DNA of 64,000 nucleotides from contig JXTC01000029.1 in assembly GCA_002914845.1 (NCBI GenBank), positions 932,591 through 996,590 on the forward strand, given 5' to 3'. The position numbers and the translations under genes are program-made. Of this stretch, positions 1 through 11,972 are shown one piece after another. Source of the stretch: Trema orientale (Eukaryota; Streptophyta; Magnoliopsida; Rosales; Cannabaceae). Numbering within the stretch: position 1 is the first letter of the stretch; every line of letters starts with the position of its first letter. The notes under the pieces are model-generated. The model was not told the DNA's origin and made no database searches. It was given only the letters and a program-made list of their open reading frames with translations.

Positions 1-1263
1 AAAAATACCAACTAAGTCTTTTTTTTTTCTTTCTTTTCTTTTCTTCGTATTAACTCACTTACTTTTTCTATACAGTTCTTTTATGAGATAAACTCACCAT
101 TATCTATGTAGCTCACGACCAGACCTCTTAGACATGAGAAGATCATCTCCTTAGTCTCTACTTATGCACTATCACGGTTTCAAAGAGTTAGAGGGCAGAT
201 TAGTACATGAAATTTCTTAGTGGAGCACTATCAATCAAAGAGAAATACTAGGTGAGTGCCTCACGTATAAAACGTTGGATATCTAACTTTTTTTTAATTA
301 TTGCAGCTACTAAACTCTAGAGTATGTGGTTGTATATTAGACAAAAAAAAAAAAAAAATCTTCTAATGCGTTAAAAGTGATAAAGGGTATAGGAATTGTT
401 AAAGAGTAATTTTGGCTCACAAGTAGGCGTTTGAGAGGACTTCAAAGTAAACTTTCTATTTTTGGTTCTTCCAACACAATCTTCTTGCTGGAACATTTAA
501 TTAGATGCTATTAATGTGTTAAATTAGTATTTCTAGTTATTATATAATGTTTAGAAATGGGTACTAGTCGTTCTGTCTATTGTAAATTTGTACTAGTCTA
601 TAATGGTTATTCTTTTAATATTTTGATTCGTTATATTCTTTGATCATGCTATTATGTTATTATGGTATTCTAACAGTTCCTAGGACACTATTTCCATGTC
701 AAATATAAGGTTTAGGTGCTGGAATAGTAAGTAAATTGTTGAAGTGTTTTGAAGTCTATTAGAAGGTATATTGGTTTGGCTTCTAACATTGAGTATTGTT
801 TAGTATACTACATGTTAGAAAGAAGAGAATCATAGTATCATGTATATTAAACTCGTACTTGATAGCATCACCTGATTTAATTCAACGTTTTATTCTTAGT
901 TGTAATAACAATAATACATGATACTTTATTAGCTTGTATGTGAACTACGTTTTTCACCACAAAGTGTTACTCTGATTTAATTATTCTAATGTTTTTACTT
1001 ATTAAATTGTGTATATTACTATGAATGTGATAATCCTACAATATGTGACTCTTTCAAACATGTTTTATTAATCTGGACATATTTAAATTCATTTTGTGTA
1101 TGATTAATCACCTGGTATTCGATAATAATATTCCATATGTTAAATATAAGGAATTACTGGTGCATCTATTTATGCCTAGTAATAGCAATTCAGGTAGCAT
1201 TTTGTGTATATTAAGAAAATAAAGTTGGCATGGAAAATTTTAGGGACATGTCAATTGTACCTT
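1..1263. other. AT-rich intergenic sequence, no gene seen
   Basis: No reading frame of convincing length or composition was found on either strand. The text is AT-rich with homopolymer runs near the left edge. It could be the degraded interior or left half of the LTR that ends at 2180, but I could not place a left LTR boundary in it. Confidence 0.5.
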
Positions 1264-2180
1264 GAGCAAAGAGCATTTCACTAGAAGACATAGGAAAGCT
1301 CGGAATCGAGGTAAGTAACATCACACCTGCAATATAAGAATTTCTTTATTTTTGTGAATCTGTGAAATATGTGAATATGGAATTTGTGAGAATGTGTACA
1401 TATGTATCTATTATTCAGTTTTGCATGAGACATGAACACGTAGTGTATTTTTATTGCCTGACGAGTATTGGTGAATAGGGTGTGGCGGGCCAGTACCCAA
1501 ATATGTGATATGGTTCCTTCGGGGACACTTTGGTTCCTTCGGAAATATTCTGGTCCTTTAGGGGACAATATGGTTCCTTCGGGAACACTCTGACGGCAGT
1601 ATGGGGTGGACCTCTGGTGTACACAGATGGGATTCTCTGGGGCTCGAGACCTCCATATTGCTCATGATATGTTATATGCTCTCTGAGTGGCTCAGTATAT
1701 GATTCACGGTCTTGTCAGGTAATACAATATACACAGGGATCCCAATCATATGATATTTGTTATCTGTCATGTGCACTCTTCATTTGCATACGTTACTTAC
1801 TGAGTTTTATACTCAAAAATATTCTTACATTGCAGAGGGTACAGATACTGTGTGAGTTAGAGGAGGAGTGCCGATTTTCTGACCGCAGCTTGTGTATATG
1901 AGCATTTTGACGCTGTGGTTTCTCGACTGAGAATTTTGTATCTGTTTTGAGTGTGTGTATATTATGTATATTTTATGAGAGGTCCACTTTGTGAGTATAT
2001 ATATATGTATAAATTAGACTATATATAATTATGAGTGGAGTTTTCTTTTTTCTTCCAGAAAGTTTAAAAAGTTTTAAGTTTCCACTATTTATCAGTTCTA
2101 AGTCGAGTAGCGTCTCTCGATCTCACTAAATATTTTTACAAATATCACTACGCATGTGTGTGGGATCGGGGGATGTTACA
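1264..2180 (+). repeat. Degenerate LTR-like segment, probably Gypsy type
   Basis: The right boundary reads GGGGATGTTACA, the usual 3' terminus of plant Gypsy LTRs. The segment holds an exact 4 x 20 bp tandem repeat, a splice-donor-like GAGGTAAGTAA near 1308 and an acceptor-like TTACATTGCAG near 1829, an arrangement seen in some plant LTR leaders. No partner LTR, primer site or polyprotein was found, so it is a solo or broken LTR. The left boundary is uncertain. Confidence 0.5.
1511..1590 (+). repeat. 20-bp minisatellite, four units
   Basis: Four consecutive 20-base units start at 1511, 1531, 1551 and 1571. Each begins TGGTTCCTTC or TGGTCCTTTA, followed by a GGGGACA-like half. The period is exactly 20 with only substitutions between units. 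It lies inside the LTR-like segment. Confidence 0.85.
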
Positions 2181-2353
2181 ACTACATTCAAAATATCTTC
2201 GCAAAAAATAATAATAATAATAATATACCTACTACATTTAGAAATTACAAATTTGGGACTTAGGGTTTTTACCATCACAAATGCAACTTCCAATCAAAAA
2301 CACAAATTTCTCTTATCTAAAATCATCAAACACAGAAAATAGGACATTCTTAC

Positions 2354-2599
2354 CTTTTCTTCTTCGGCCTTCTGCTTTTTCATCTCTTTCGTTTTCATCT
2401 TCTCCTTCGGCTTCTTCGTCGTCGTTTTGGTTGCTGGTGTAGATACGCGGAGAGGTGAGGATTCCGTTCCCTCTCCCTCCATTTTCAGCTTCTTTAACCT
2501 CGGCGACGTCCTCGGTGATGCCGACTGCGGAAGAGGATTTTCGAAGTCATCATCTTCATTTGTTTTTCTCTTTTTCTAAGTCCACCGCGTTTTAGCCAT
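2354..2599 (-). pseudogene. Broken first exon of a probable Mutator-type transposon gene
   Basis: On the minus strand an ATG at 2599 opens a lysine-rich frame beginning MAKTRWT. It meets a TAG at codon 8 (2578-2576), then stays open for about 74 more codons rich in Lys, Pro, Thr and Ser, down to a clean splice donor (GAAAAG|GTAAGAATG) at 2354/2353. A Mutator-type terminal repeat ends about 370 bp upstream at 2968, the spacing expected for a transposon promoter and first exon. No later exon was recognised to the left, where a Gypsy-like LTR ends at 2180. The frame matches no host gene I know. Starts of this MAKTR type occur in transposon-encoded plant proteins, but that assignment is inference. 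Confidence 0.4.
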
Positions 2600-2898
2600 T
2601 GTCATCACACGGTAGAGTAGACACAGAGGCAAGGTAGGGGAGTAGAGCTTTAAGAAAGTGGAGGAGAAGTGGGTTTTCTAATGGGGGTTATGGGTCCGAA
2701 AATAGGGGCAAGGTGGCAAGGTGGGGGGTCTTCACGGTTTCTCTTCTGTAAAAAACGGGTTCAGGATTTTGAAATTTAAAAAAAGTAAAAATAAAACAAA
2801 AGACAAACGAAAACAAAGGAGGAAGGACTGAAACTCTGACAGAGTTTTCACTTGTTGAAGGGTATTTTCGACTTTCTCTTCCGTGGGAAATAGTAAAA

Positions 2899-2968
2899 AA
2901 GTCATTTCTAAAAACTGAACTAAAAAAGTCACTTTGGCCCAATTTAAGAGTATTCAGGTCAATTTCCC
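2899..2968 (-). repeat. Solo Mutator-type terminal inverted repeat
   Basis: Read on the minus strand from 2968 the sequence starts GGGAAATTGACC, followed by the words GACTTTTTTAGTTCA and AATGACTTTTTTA. This matches both ends of the Mutator-like element at 9916-19636. No matching opposite end was found further left, so the element is truncated or runs beyond the window. Confidence 0.65.
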
Positions 2969-2977
2969 TTTCCTGCC

Positions 2978-4967
2978 TCCTCATGCTTTAGCCCAAGAAA
3001 AACTTGGCCCAGAAGCTTTCCTTTTTAGTCAAAGTTCAAACTACGTATAATCAGTTACGGAGCATAAATTTTTTTCTAAGGGCATACACTAAAATTTTTT
3101 TAGCTAATTTTAAAATACATTAATCAACATAAACTAATATAAATTTAAATAAAGTATTTAAAGTGAGTCCAAAAAAAAAAAATTATCCATGATGAAAGTA
3201 AATTTTTGAATTTTAAAATAATATAAATAAAGTTCAAATTTTTTTTTTAAAAATTAGTGGGTCATGTTAGGGGCATTATTGAATTTTTTTAAAAAAAGGG
3301 CAAAAATTATAATTATAAAAATTTAATAGGCACAAATAAAGGATAAAATTAAAATTTTCATATAAATTTAGAGTAAAAAACATAATTTTCGAAAAAATAA
3401 GGGGGGCCACCGCCTCCCCCACTCTGAGCCTTAACTGGTTCTGTCTATGCGTATAATGATGATAATAATCATAAAAATAATAACAATAATAATATAATAA
3501 ATACAAAAAAATTTAAAAATGAAAACACATATTTATGTTGAAAAATTAAAAAATAATAATAATTTATGTTTTTCTATCAAATTTTATCGGATATATCCAA
3601 AATTGGAGCTTGAAATTGTTGAAAAACGCATTTTTGTTGGCATCCATAGTAATAGCTGAAATGTAATTTACCGTCTGTCTAGACTAATATATGAGTTGTA
3701 AATTTTAAGAAATCTAACAATGACAGCTTTTAAACACAGAAAAAAAAAAATTTATTATTTGTTTATATGTTATTTGATTTTGTAAGATTAAAAAAACGTT
3801 CATTTTCAATAATTTTTAATTCTAAATTTGACCAAATATGTAGATTTAGTGATTTAATAGAAACACAATAGAAAGAATTTATTTGATGTTAGCAAAAAAA
3901 AAGTGTGGGTTTTTTTTTTTTTTAAAAAAAGGGGGAAAAAGAACTAAATATGGTTTTTATTTTTTATTAGTATTATTATTACTGTTGTTATTCTTTTTTT
4001 TTTTTTCTAATTAGGAGAATTTACATCTAGGGATCTATTATGCCGCTCGTATGATGAAAAAATGACTCACCCATCAATATTTTCAAAAACTTACCAATAT
4101 TTTGACTGCAGTCAAACTTTTCCAGCTGCCTTTTTTGGCCGTTCCAACTGATTTTCGACTGACGGTAGAATAATCTCGATGTCAAACATTCTCAACCCTA
4201 GTTGAATAACCTCGACCAACATGTCAAAAATGTTCAACCCCAATTAAAAACAATCTCGATTATTTGACTGCGGTCGAATATGGTTGGCAGTCTTCCCGGT
4301 ATCGCCTTCTTTATTTTTACTTTTTTTGTTATAGTTAAAATTTTTCGACTAGGGTCAAATTTAGGGTTATTTTAGAATTCCAGAATTTTTATTCAATAAA
4401 AGTTATAATTTTGTAAATAATTTATAATTTGTCTATTTTTCCGTCACATATTTTATAAGGTTAAAATTGATAATGCCGTTGCTATTATTAATATTGAGTG
4501 AAAGATTAGTAGTGAATGGAAAGGTGAACTACATGTTACTTTAACAAAAGAATATAGAGTTAGTATTGTCATAAGATGTCACAGAGTAAATATGGAAATC
4601 ATTCGTTAGTAGTCTTAACTTTAATCATGATTTGGCGTATAGTGTTAGATAGTAGCAACTTGTTTTTTACATGTATACATTAATTTTTCTACTTCTATAA
4701 GCGGTGAAATATTTAGTGTTAAATGGTAGTCCTATGCCAGCAATGCAGTTACACAACCATTGGAGTTCTCTGTATAGGGCAAAATTCCTAATTTGCAATG
4801 AAAATACATAATCATAATAGGATGGATTTTGGAAAAGAACGAGAATTAACAAGACAATAAATGGTTAAGCAGGGTGTTTCTATTAAGTTCTCAATTTCAC
4901 GAATTATGTGCGATTCAATAAGTAGACACGTTTATAGATACGAAAAGTAAAAAATGTAAATTATTGT
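2978..4967. other. AT-rich intergenic sequence
   Basis: No supported gene. It is rich in A/T runs. Around 4080-4350 short words built on TTTGACTGCAGTCAAA, and related TTCGACTG or GTCAAA words, recur in both orientations, suggesting a decayed inverted-repeat element without clear ends. Confidence 0.45.
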
Positions 4968-5757
4968 TGTTACGACCCAAATCTTGGGCCAGTGGCAGAA
5001 AGGAAATTTCACAAGTAGAAATTCAAAAGTTGTTTTTGAAAAATTTATAAAATAATTTTAAAAATAAATTCTCACAGTTTTGCGACCACCGTTAGATGTA
5101 GATTGTTAAGTAAATTTATTAAACAAATCAAACATCATCATCCATCTCACAATCCAGGCATATAAATTATACAGACCGAGTCCTTGATACAAACCCTTAA
5201 TTGTTAATATAAGCCAAAAAAATATACAGTACTATCTTACACAATTATCAATTATCAACAAAGAAAGCAGCTTTTCACTGTTCCGCTCCTAAACTTTCAA
5301 AGTTACACTGAGCACTATTTGAGATGGAAATAGAGAGGTGGGCATAAAATGCCTAGTAGGATACCCAATTACCTTTTTGGAAAAATATTTAATTCTAAAA
5401 CCCTTGCGTGATTAGTTGTCTTGAAAATAGTTCACAAAATATCAAGTCAATAGTGCATTAAAAATCATCAACAGAAATCAAGTTCAAAACCATAAAGTAA
5501 AACCAGATAAATAATCCAACAACAGGGAAGGCGGGAGGGGAGTAGTCACACAACAGGGGAGGGGAGAGGAGTCTTTTATAAACTCATCCCTAAGGAGGAA
5601 ATTTGGCCAACCCTAGGGGCAATGAGCTGGCCGAATTTTACTACTATTTTAACAATGTGGGTGGGCTATTGCAGGCCTTTTTCTCCCTTTTTGTGTAATT
5701 ACCCAGAAAACTTGTTTGAGCCCAATTGATCTCATATAGCCCAAGATATTGGTGTAG
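4968..5757 (+). repeat. Probable solo LTR (Gypsy type)
   Basis: It begins TGTTACGACCCAAATCTTGG, a characteristic plant Gypsy LTR start. It ends near GCCCAAGATATTGGTGTAG, an imperfect inverse of that start, as expected for LTR ends. There is no polyprotein frame and no clear target duplication, so the right boundary is approximate. Confidence 0.45.
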
Positions 5758-5825
5758 GTTGGGGGATCCAAATGGACCTATTTAATTCAAACTCTAGTAA
5801 ACAAAGGCCAATTACAATAACTCTG

Positions 5826-7063
5826 AGGGTTTATATCATCTGTGGTCCCCAACCTATCCCCCAAGTATTAATTAGGCCCCTAATATTTTTTTGTAGTTTT
5901 TAAATCCCCAACATTTTACATTTGTATCACTTCATTCTTTTTTTAGTTTTTCTATCTAATTCAGTCATTATCTAACAGTTTTAGTATAACTTAGGTCCTC
6001 AGCCTTTACACAATGTATCACATAGGTCTCCATTCTTAATTTTGTAATTTTTGACTCCTTAAACTTTTATTTTTATAATACTTAGGTCCTTTTGAGTTAA
6101 GTTTGAGTTAAAATTCTAATTTAATTAAATTGTACTAAATAAATTAATAAAAATACCAACTAAAAACTACTAACGGAATGTTCAATACCAATAAGACGTT
6201 TTTCAAAAAAGATAATCTAAATAAAAATATTATTTTTAGTTAGTTCTAATTATCAATAATATTATACGATTTAGTTGTTAAATCTTACTAATAGTAATAA
6301 AGTTCATTTTCTCCAATTTCATAAACTCATCAATCTTTTTTTCTTAGTTAAAACTTATAAATAATAAAAGAAGTTTAAAAACTACTTCTTAAATAACAAA
6401 TTGATATTAATTTATAAAAAATTCTAGGTTTTGATGATAATAATAATTAATAACAAAAAAATTAGTATTTATGAATAGATACCGATCGAATACATCCATA
6501 GATATAATAATAAAAAATATATACTATTTAATGATGATTTCTCATCAATGGTCGTGAAATTCATTTTCTACAATTTTATGAACTCACAATTGTTTAAAAA
6601 TAGTCTAAAAGTCTCTCAACTAACAAATGGATATTAATTTATATAAAAAAAATATGAGTTTTGATATATGTATTTTTAGTATGTATTTTAATCTATATCT
6701 AACTGAGTTTTGGCGTTACTTTTGAATTTAGCAGTTTTTATTAATTTATTTAGTCCGATTTGAGTAGAGTTAGATTTTAACGCAAAAGGACCTAAGTGTT
6801 ACAAAAAAGAAAGTTTGAGAAGTCAAAAGATACAAAATAAAGAATAGGAATCTAAGTGATACATTTTGTAAAGGTTGAGGACGCAAGTGATACTAAAAAT
6901 ATTAGATAATAGCTGAATAGGATAGAAAAGTTAAAAAGGGACTAAAGTTATACAAATGTGAAAGGTTGAGGATCTAAAAACTACATACCAAAAAAAAAAA
7001 AAAAAGGTTAGAGGCCTGATCAATATTTAGGGGAAAAGTTGGGGACGACAGGTGATATAAACC
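5826..7063. mobile_element. 1.24-kb inverted-repeat DNA element with 9-bp target duplication
   Basis: The arms are long inverted repeats: GGTTTATATCATCTGTGGTC from 5828 on the left and its diverged complement ending GGTGATATAAACC at 7063. Pairing continues through words such as CTAAGTGTTACAAAAA and GAGGACGCAAGTGATAC in the right arm. The flanks are ATAACTCTG (5817-5825) and ATAACTCTT (7064-7072), an 8/9 match typical of Mutator-type insertion. No transposase frame is present, so it is non-autonomous. Its transcript could fold into a long hairpin. Confidence 0.7.
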
Positions 7064-7072
7064 ATAACTCTT

Positions 7073-7980
7073 AATACAAGTGAGTTTGTATTATTAGTTA
7101 TGGACTTATTCTACTAAATATCTAAACTACACTCTTGAATTAAATAAATATCACAAGATATTTTATAATTAAAATTATATACGTTAGATAATTAACATTT
7201 GCATATGTATTCCCACATGAATACCGATAATTAGAGCTAGATAAAATTACTATTTTGCCCTTCCAATTATATCTTTCAATTTCTTGATATAAGACTATAT
7301 CTAATAGATTACCATATAAGACTATATCTAATGGATTACTAGACTTACAGAAAGTCTTCAATTAATAAAATATCTAATTTTATTAATTACTTAGCTATGG
7401 TTTATATCCTCCAAGTGCCTATAGCTCCTCAAGATAATATTTACTTCTCTATAAAATAGAGTTATAAATTCTATATCTATAAGCATATGTTCCCAATGCC
7501 TATAATAACGCATTACCAAAATATCACGGTCTAGATCGTCAATCTCTTGATCCATACCTTTTAATATCTCAAATAATACAAGTAATAAACACGAGTTTAT
7601 CACTTATTTCAGAATTAAGAAAGACATGCATTAATTATCAAATTTATGAGAATATGTTTTTGTCAACGATACTTATTACAAGAACATATTTCACATAGTT
7701 CATGTTCAATATTCATGCACTAAGACTTTTTGCACATGGTCATACCAATATAGATTAAGGCATATTATAAATGTACAAAGTCTGGTAACACGATCCAAGA
7801 GAACTGTCTAGCTTCTCTTATTAGTTGTGAACAATCTTATTTAATTTAATTAGAGAAAATTTGTCTTAACTTTAATAAATAACTTGATTAAAATATTTCT
7901 CTAATAAATAAATCATGAACCTTTTGACATTTACTATTATACCAAATAACCATTCTAGTAACCAGGTGACCAACGGGAGA
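7073..7980. other. AT-rich sequence, possibly decayed retrotransposon
   Basis: No gene supported. A 70-codon minus-strand frame at 7391-7603 has no recognisable domain. The texture, including the near-repeat ATAAGACTATATCTAAT at 7288 and 7317, resembles worn LTR sequence, but no termini were found. Confidence 0.35.
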
Positions 7981-9580
7981 TTTTTCGAGCGTCATTAACT
8001 TGATATAACTATCATCTCGAGATAGGGGATTCAATTGCCTTGTTTTCATTTGTTTTTCATAAAATTGGAATGTGTTGTGAGAAAGTAAAATTTTGTGATT
8101 TTATTAAATTAAACTATTTTGAATAATTATTTTAGTGAATTGTGAATCTGTGAGACATTATAAACTACTCTGGATATTTTCCATATGGTTTTGTGTAAGT
8201 TTTATTTTTGGATTTGAATAAATCATAGGCATTGTACTACCGAATTTTTAGAGCATAAAATAGATTTTTATTTAAAAATCAGAGTATTTCTAGAATGTTA
8301 CTGCATAGTTATTTATACTGCCTCTCGTATTGCACATTGCATAGGATCATACATGAAATCCACGCCTCTCGTATTGCACATAGCATAGGATCATACATGA
8401 GATCCATCTTAAGCATCGCGGTGTTTAATAGGTGGCCAGTATCCTTGCCCTCAGTGAGAGCCCGTAAACCCGTGTAGGGTCTTTTGATTACCCCCACTCG
8501 GTAGGCGTAGATATTCAGTTGCCTCTCCAGTTCGACTGGCATAAACACATGGGTGTCCCTTTTGTATTCTGGGATTAGGTATCAGGCAGAAAGTACTTAG
8601 TACATATAGTACGAGTTACTCTAGTTCGTGATGAAAGGATGTGAGCTCATGAGATTGGATGATTTGTGATATGTGCATTAACAAGTTCATTTGAAAAAGT
8701 GACTTTCTCAATAGAGTCTCAAATTAAGAAACGGTGGTCATCACTGAATTCAGAGCACTCAAAAATACTAGATTAAACATATAATCTGTCAAAAGTGGAT
8801 CCCTGTGCAGGGCCTAGCCTGTGGCATGCAAAACGATACTATTCATAAGCTACGAATTTTGATTTTCGTGCCACTTCATAACTAGTCATATTTTATATCA
8901 AAATTCGTCTCTCGGCCTTACGGAGTCCAAGTTCAAAGTCGGAAGTCAGCTTCGAGGTTCCAAGCCTTAAATGGGCTTAAAAATCTGAGAGTTACAAACA
9001 TACCACTTTTTGAAAATATTTAGAAAAATGTCCATTTTTTCTATTTGAAAATTAACGCATTTTTGGATACCGTTTTTACGTCTACCAACCTAATTATTCA
9101 TAATTTTTACCCCTCTTTCACATCATATAATTATCTCGGGTAAAATAATTACCTAATGAAATAATTATAAAAATATCACTTTGTAGAAACTTTAGTAAAA
9201 CGGCCAAAACAGTAAAATTCTTACCAGTGGGCGATGATCAACCGAGAGTGGTCAGAAAACGACGGTGGCATCGAGACAAGACCGTATGTGCCAGTAGTGT
9301 GCCAAACGGAGGTTGGACGGAGCTTCGACGAGCGAAAAACCGGTCGGAAGTCGTCGTCTTCGTTGCCTCCAATCTCTAGTGTCAGGCGGCAGTTCACGGC
9401 GGGAATTGTTGGTGCAGCTTGGTGGGAGCTGGAGGCCGCGGGTGGGCGGCTGGGCAGTGGAGATGGGTGGTGTTCCGGTGGTGAGCTTTGGCAGAAACCT
9501 CTCTCTCTCTCTCTTCCTCGGGCTCTTCGTATGAGAAGATGAGTTTTGGAGGGGAGAGATGCTTATATAATTTTTTTAAA
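7981..9580 (+). repeat. Degenerate LTR-like repeat, copy 1 (relative at 57360-59280)
   Basis: Two stretches align with the 57-59 kb region in the same order and orientation. One is around 8715-8762 (GAGTCTCAAATTAAG... against GAGCCTCAAATCAAG... near 58618). The other is around 8821-8880 (TGGCATGCAAAACGAT against TGGCACACAAAACAAG). Both copies end in a GC-rich block (here about 9230-9540) followed by AT-rich sequence. This organisation resembles Gypsy LTRs, but no clean termini or polyprotein are visible. The 102-codon frame in the GC-rich block is not considered a gene. Confidence 0.45.
8321..8407 (+). repeat. 44-bp tandem duplication
   Basis: Two units, each starting CCTCTCGTATTGCACAT, begin at 8321 and 8365 and are nearly identical. 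They lie within the LTR-like repeat. Confidence 0.85.
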
Positions 9581-9906
9581 ACTATAGCGTTTAATTTAAA
9601 ATTCAAGATATTTTAATTAAATATTCTTGAAATCTTTATTTATCAAATTGCCATTGGGTTTTAAATTACCCCGTTGCCCCTTAAAATATCAGATATATAC
9701 AATTGTTATTTACTTTTTTCCTGGAAAAATTAAACCTTCATATTGTAGTTTTTATCAATAAGTCCTCTACAAATAATTAGGATTGAGACATCTTCCTATA
9801 TGGTCTGAAGCTCAATGGTTCCACGCACAACGCATTGTATTTCGTAGTCGTGTTTCGAACAGTACTTTAGCAATAAAGTGCTTGGACATATAACAAGACT
9901 AGTCAT
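9581..9906. repeat. Intergenic sequence, with the left shoulder of the old repeat at its right end
   Basis: No gene. The last 50-60 bases, through ACTAGTCAT at 9899-9906, align with the sequence around 62160-62210 that precedes ACTAGTCGTT in the second copy of the old repeat. This half was separated from its continuation at 19637 by the Mutator-like insertion. Confidence 0.55.
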
Positions 9907-10558
9907 TATTTTGTGGGGAAATTGACCTAGGTAGTTTTATTTTGTGACTAAATGACTTTTTCACTCTTGTTTTTCATAATGACTTTTATAGTTCAAAATT
10001 ATGACATTTTTAGTTCATTTTGGAGAGAGAAAATTTCTTGTTTCTGAATCTGCCCTTCTGCCAATTCATGCTTTTATATGAGTAAAAGTACAGAGTTCCC
10101 TCCTCCTTCTTAGTTTTCCCAAATTTTCTCTCCCAATCGTACTAAAATTGCTGCCATCCTCTTTTTTTAATTTTTTTATTTTGTTTCTAAAGCAACCCAT
10201 TTTCCATTTCTCCTTGTTGTGCCTGCTCATACTCAACTCTCACACACACACACATACTCTGTCTCTCTCTCTCTCGTCTACTCCATCCACCATAGCCACC
10301 AATCTCACTTTGTGGTTTGGCTAGTATCATCTTTGATTTTGTCTCGCACATCTCTCTCTTTCTCTCTCCCAGCTTCTCACTTTGGTTTGGCTTAAATATA
10401 TGAATAAGAAGGTACGTGTTTATTTTGATTTCCATTTACTTCTTCTTCCTCTTCTTCTTCTTCTTCTTTTTTTTTTTTTTTAAATCTAGTCACTTCTTAT
10501 TCGCGGTTAGAAGTAAGTGGGTAATAATTATTTTAGGAAAAATGATACGGATTTGTAT

Positions 10559-11530
10559 GGGAATTAACATTTTTCCAGCCAGATCTATGTCAATATAATA
10601 TAATCAGATCTGCATGTGACTATATGTCACAAATTTTGTGACACAGTTACACAATATGTGTGAATTTATTATTTATATTGTGATTAGAAGAAGTTAGAGT
10701 GTGTGTGACTATGTGTCACAATATTTGCTACACATTTTTTAAGTATATTTTCTGTTGTTACAGTGGTCCAATTTTCGTTATTGGCAGACCAAAGTTTGTA
10801 CCGGTAGTCACAATCTTATGACTGATGGTCACTATTTATTTTACATCGTTATAAATATTGAGGGATCATGTCATGTAATATATTAGGTACTTGTTGATCC
10901 ATGTTAAACTTTTATTTTATTTTATTTTCGCAGACATGGGCAGTGTTGCTATTTTCCTAAATAACAATAGTAATTTGGACTACAATAATATCTATCATGG
11001 GATGAAGACGTTAGGTTTGTTAGAAATTGTATATGACACAGTTGGGAATTAATATTTTTCCAGCCAGATCTATGTCAATATAATATAACCAGATCTGCAT
11101 GTGACCATATGTCACAAATTTTGTGACAAAATTGCACAATATGTGTGAATTTGTTATTTATATTGTGATTAGAAGAAGTTAGAGTGTGTGTGACTATGTG
11201 TCACAATATTTGTTACACATTCTTTAAGGATATTTTCTATTGTTACAGTGGTCCAATTTTCGTTATTGGCAGACCAAAGTTTATTACCGGTAGTCACAAT
11301 CTTGTGACTGATGGTCATTTTTTTTTTTACATCGTTATGAATATTGAGGGATCATGTCATGTAATATGTTAGGTACTTATTGATCCATGTTAAACTTTTA
11401 TTTTATTTTATTTTATTTTTTTGCAGACATGGGCAGTATTGCTATTTTCCTAAATAACAATGGTAATTTGGACCACAGTAATATCTATCATGGGATGAAG
11501 ACGTTAGGTTTATTAGAAATTGTGTATGAG
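10559..11530 (+). repeat. 485-bp tandem duplication inside the MULE
   Basis: A block beginning GGGAATTAA(C/T)ATTTTTCC starts at 10559 and again at 11044, and the copies stay collinear for about 480 bases with few differences. Each copy contains an apparent intron ending in (T/C)GCAG and the start of the transposase-like exon. The first copy breaks off at the duplication joint (TATGACACAGTTGGGA), while the second continues into the exon. Confidence 0.9.
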
Positions 11531-11683
11531 GTTCTTGAGTTGAGACCTAAACATCATATCATAGAGATTAAATATATTGTTGATGTGAGACTTGCTCCTA
11601 TTAAGATTATTAGTGACCATTCTATTAAAGTTTATATGGAGCTAAAAAAGAACGAAAGTCATTTGGTCACAAAAGTGATTTGA
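11427..11683 (+). pseudogene. MULE transposase N-terminal exon (copy 2)
   Basis: The exon starts after a TTTTTTGCAG acceptor, and its ATG at 11429 opens an 84-codon frame. The order of features fits the N-terminal region of plant MuDR-type transposases: a beta-rich start (MGSIAIF), then LELRPKHHIIEIKYIVDVRL, then IKVYMELKKNE. It stops soon after that last motif, before any DDE catalytic domain, zinc knuckle or MULE core. Domain identification is from memory of the family pattern. The truncated first copy lies at about 10934-11043 and a more decayed third copy at 11753-11967. Confidence 0.6.
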
Positions 11684-11752
11684 TCATTTGGTCACAAAAT
11701 AAATGTCACATAATTTGTTTAGTAATTGTAGACCCGTGGTTTTTTGTTTCTG

Positions 11753-11967
11753 CAGACAAGAGCAGTGTTGTTATTTTCCTGAATTACAACGTTAGGTGAC
11801 AACTATAATGTCTATTGCGGGATGGAGAGTACAGGTATTTTGGTTACTAATGGAGCAATCTATGTCGATTTGTTAGAAATTATATTTGATGTTCTAGAGT
11901 TGAGACTTGAACACCATACAATAAAGATGAAATATGTTGTTGTGTTGGACTTTCTTTTGTGAAGGTA
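11753..11967 (+). pseudogene. Decayed third copy of the MULE exon, interrupted by Copia
   Basis: A CTGCAG acceptor-like site at 11750-11755 is followed by a diverged version of the same exon (GTTGTTATTTTCCTGAATTAC). A stop follows a few codons in, but the LELRLEHHTIK-like stretch can still be read in one frame. The sequence breaks at 11972, where the Copia begins, and resumes at 19092 with TAACTGTTTCATTAAAGTTT and a GATCTAAAAAAGAAC motif, matching ATTAAAGTTTATATGGAGCT in copy 2. Confidence 0.65.
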
Positions 11968-11972
11968 ATAAA

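Noticed and set aside
3276-3506. Tyr- and Phe-rich frames such as this and those near 51000 and 51700
   Set aside because: Products of AT-rich simple sequence read on one strand.
9234-9542. GC-rich frame of 102 codons
   Set aside because: It lies in the GC-rich end of an LTR-like repeat that has a relative at 59085-59270. The protein has no recognisable content.
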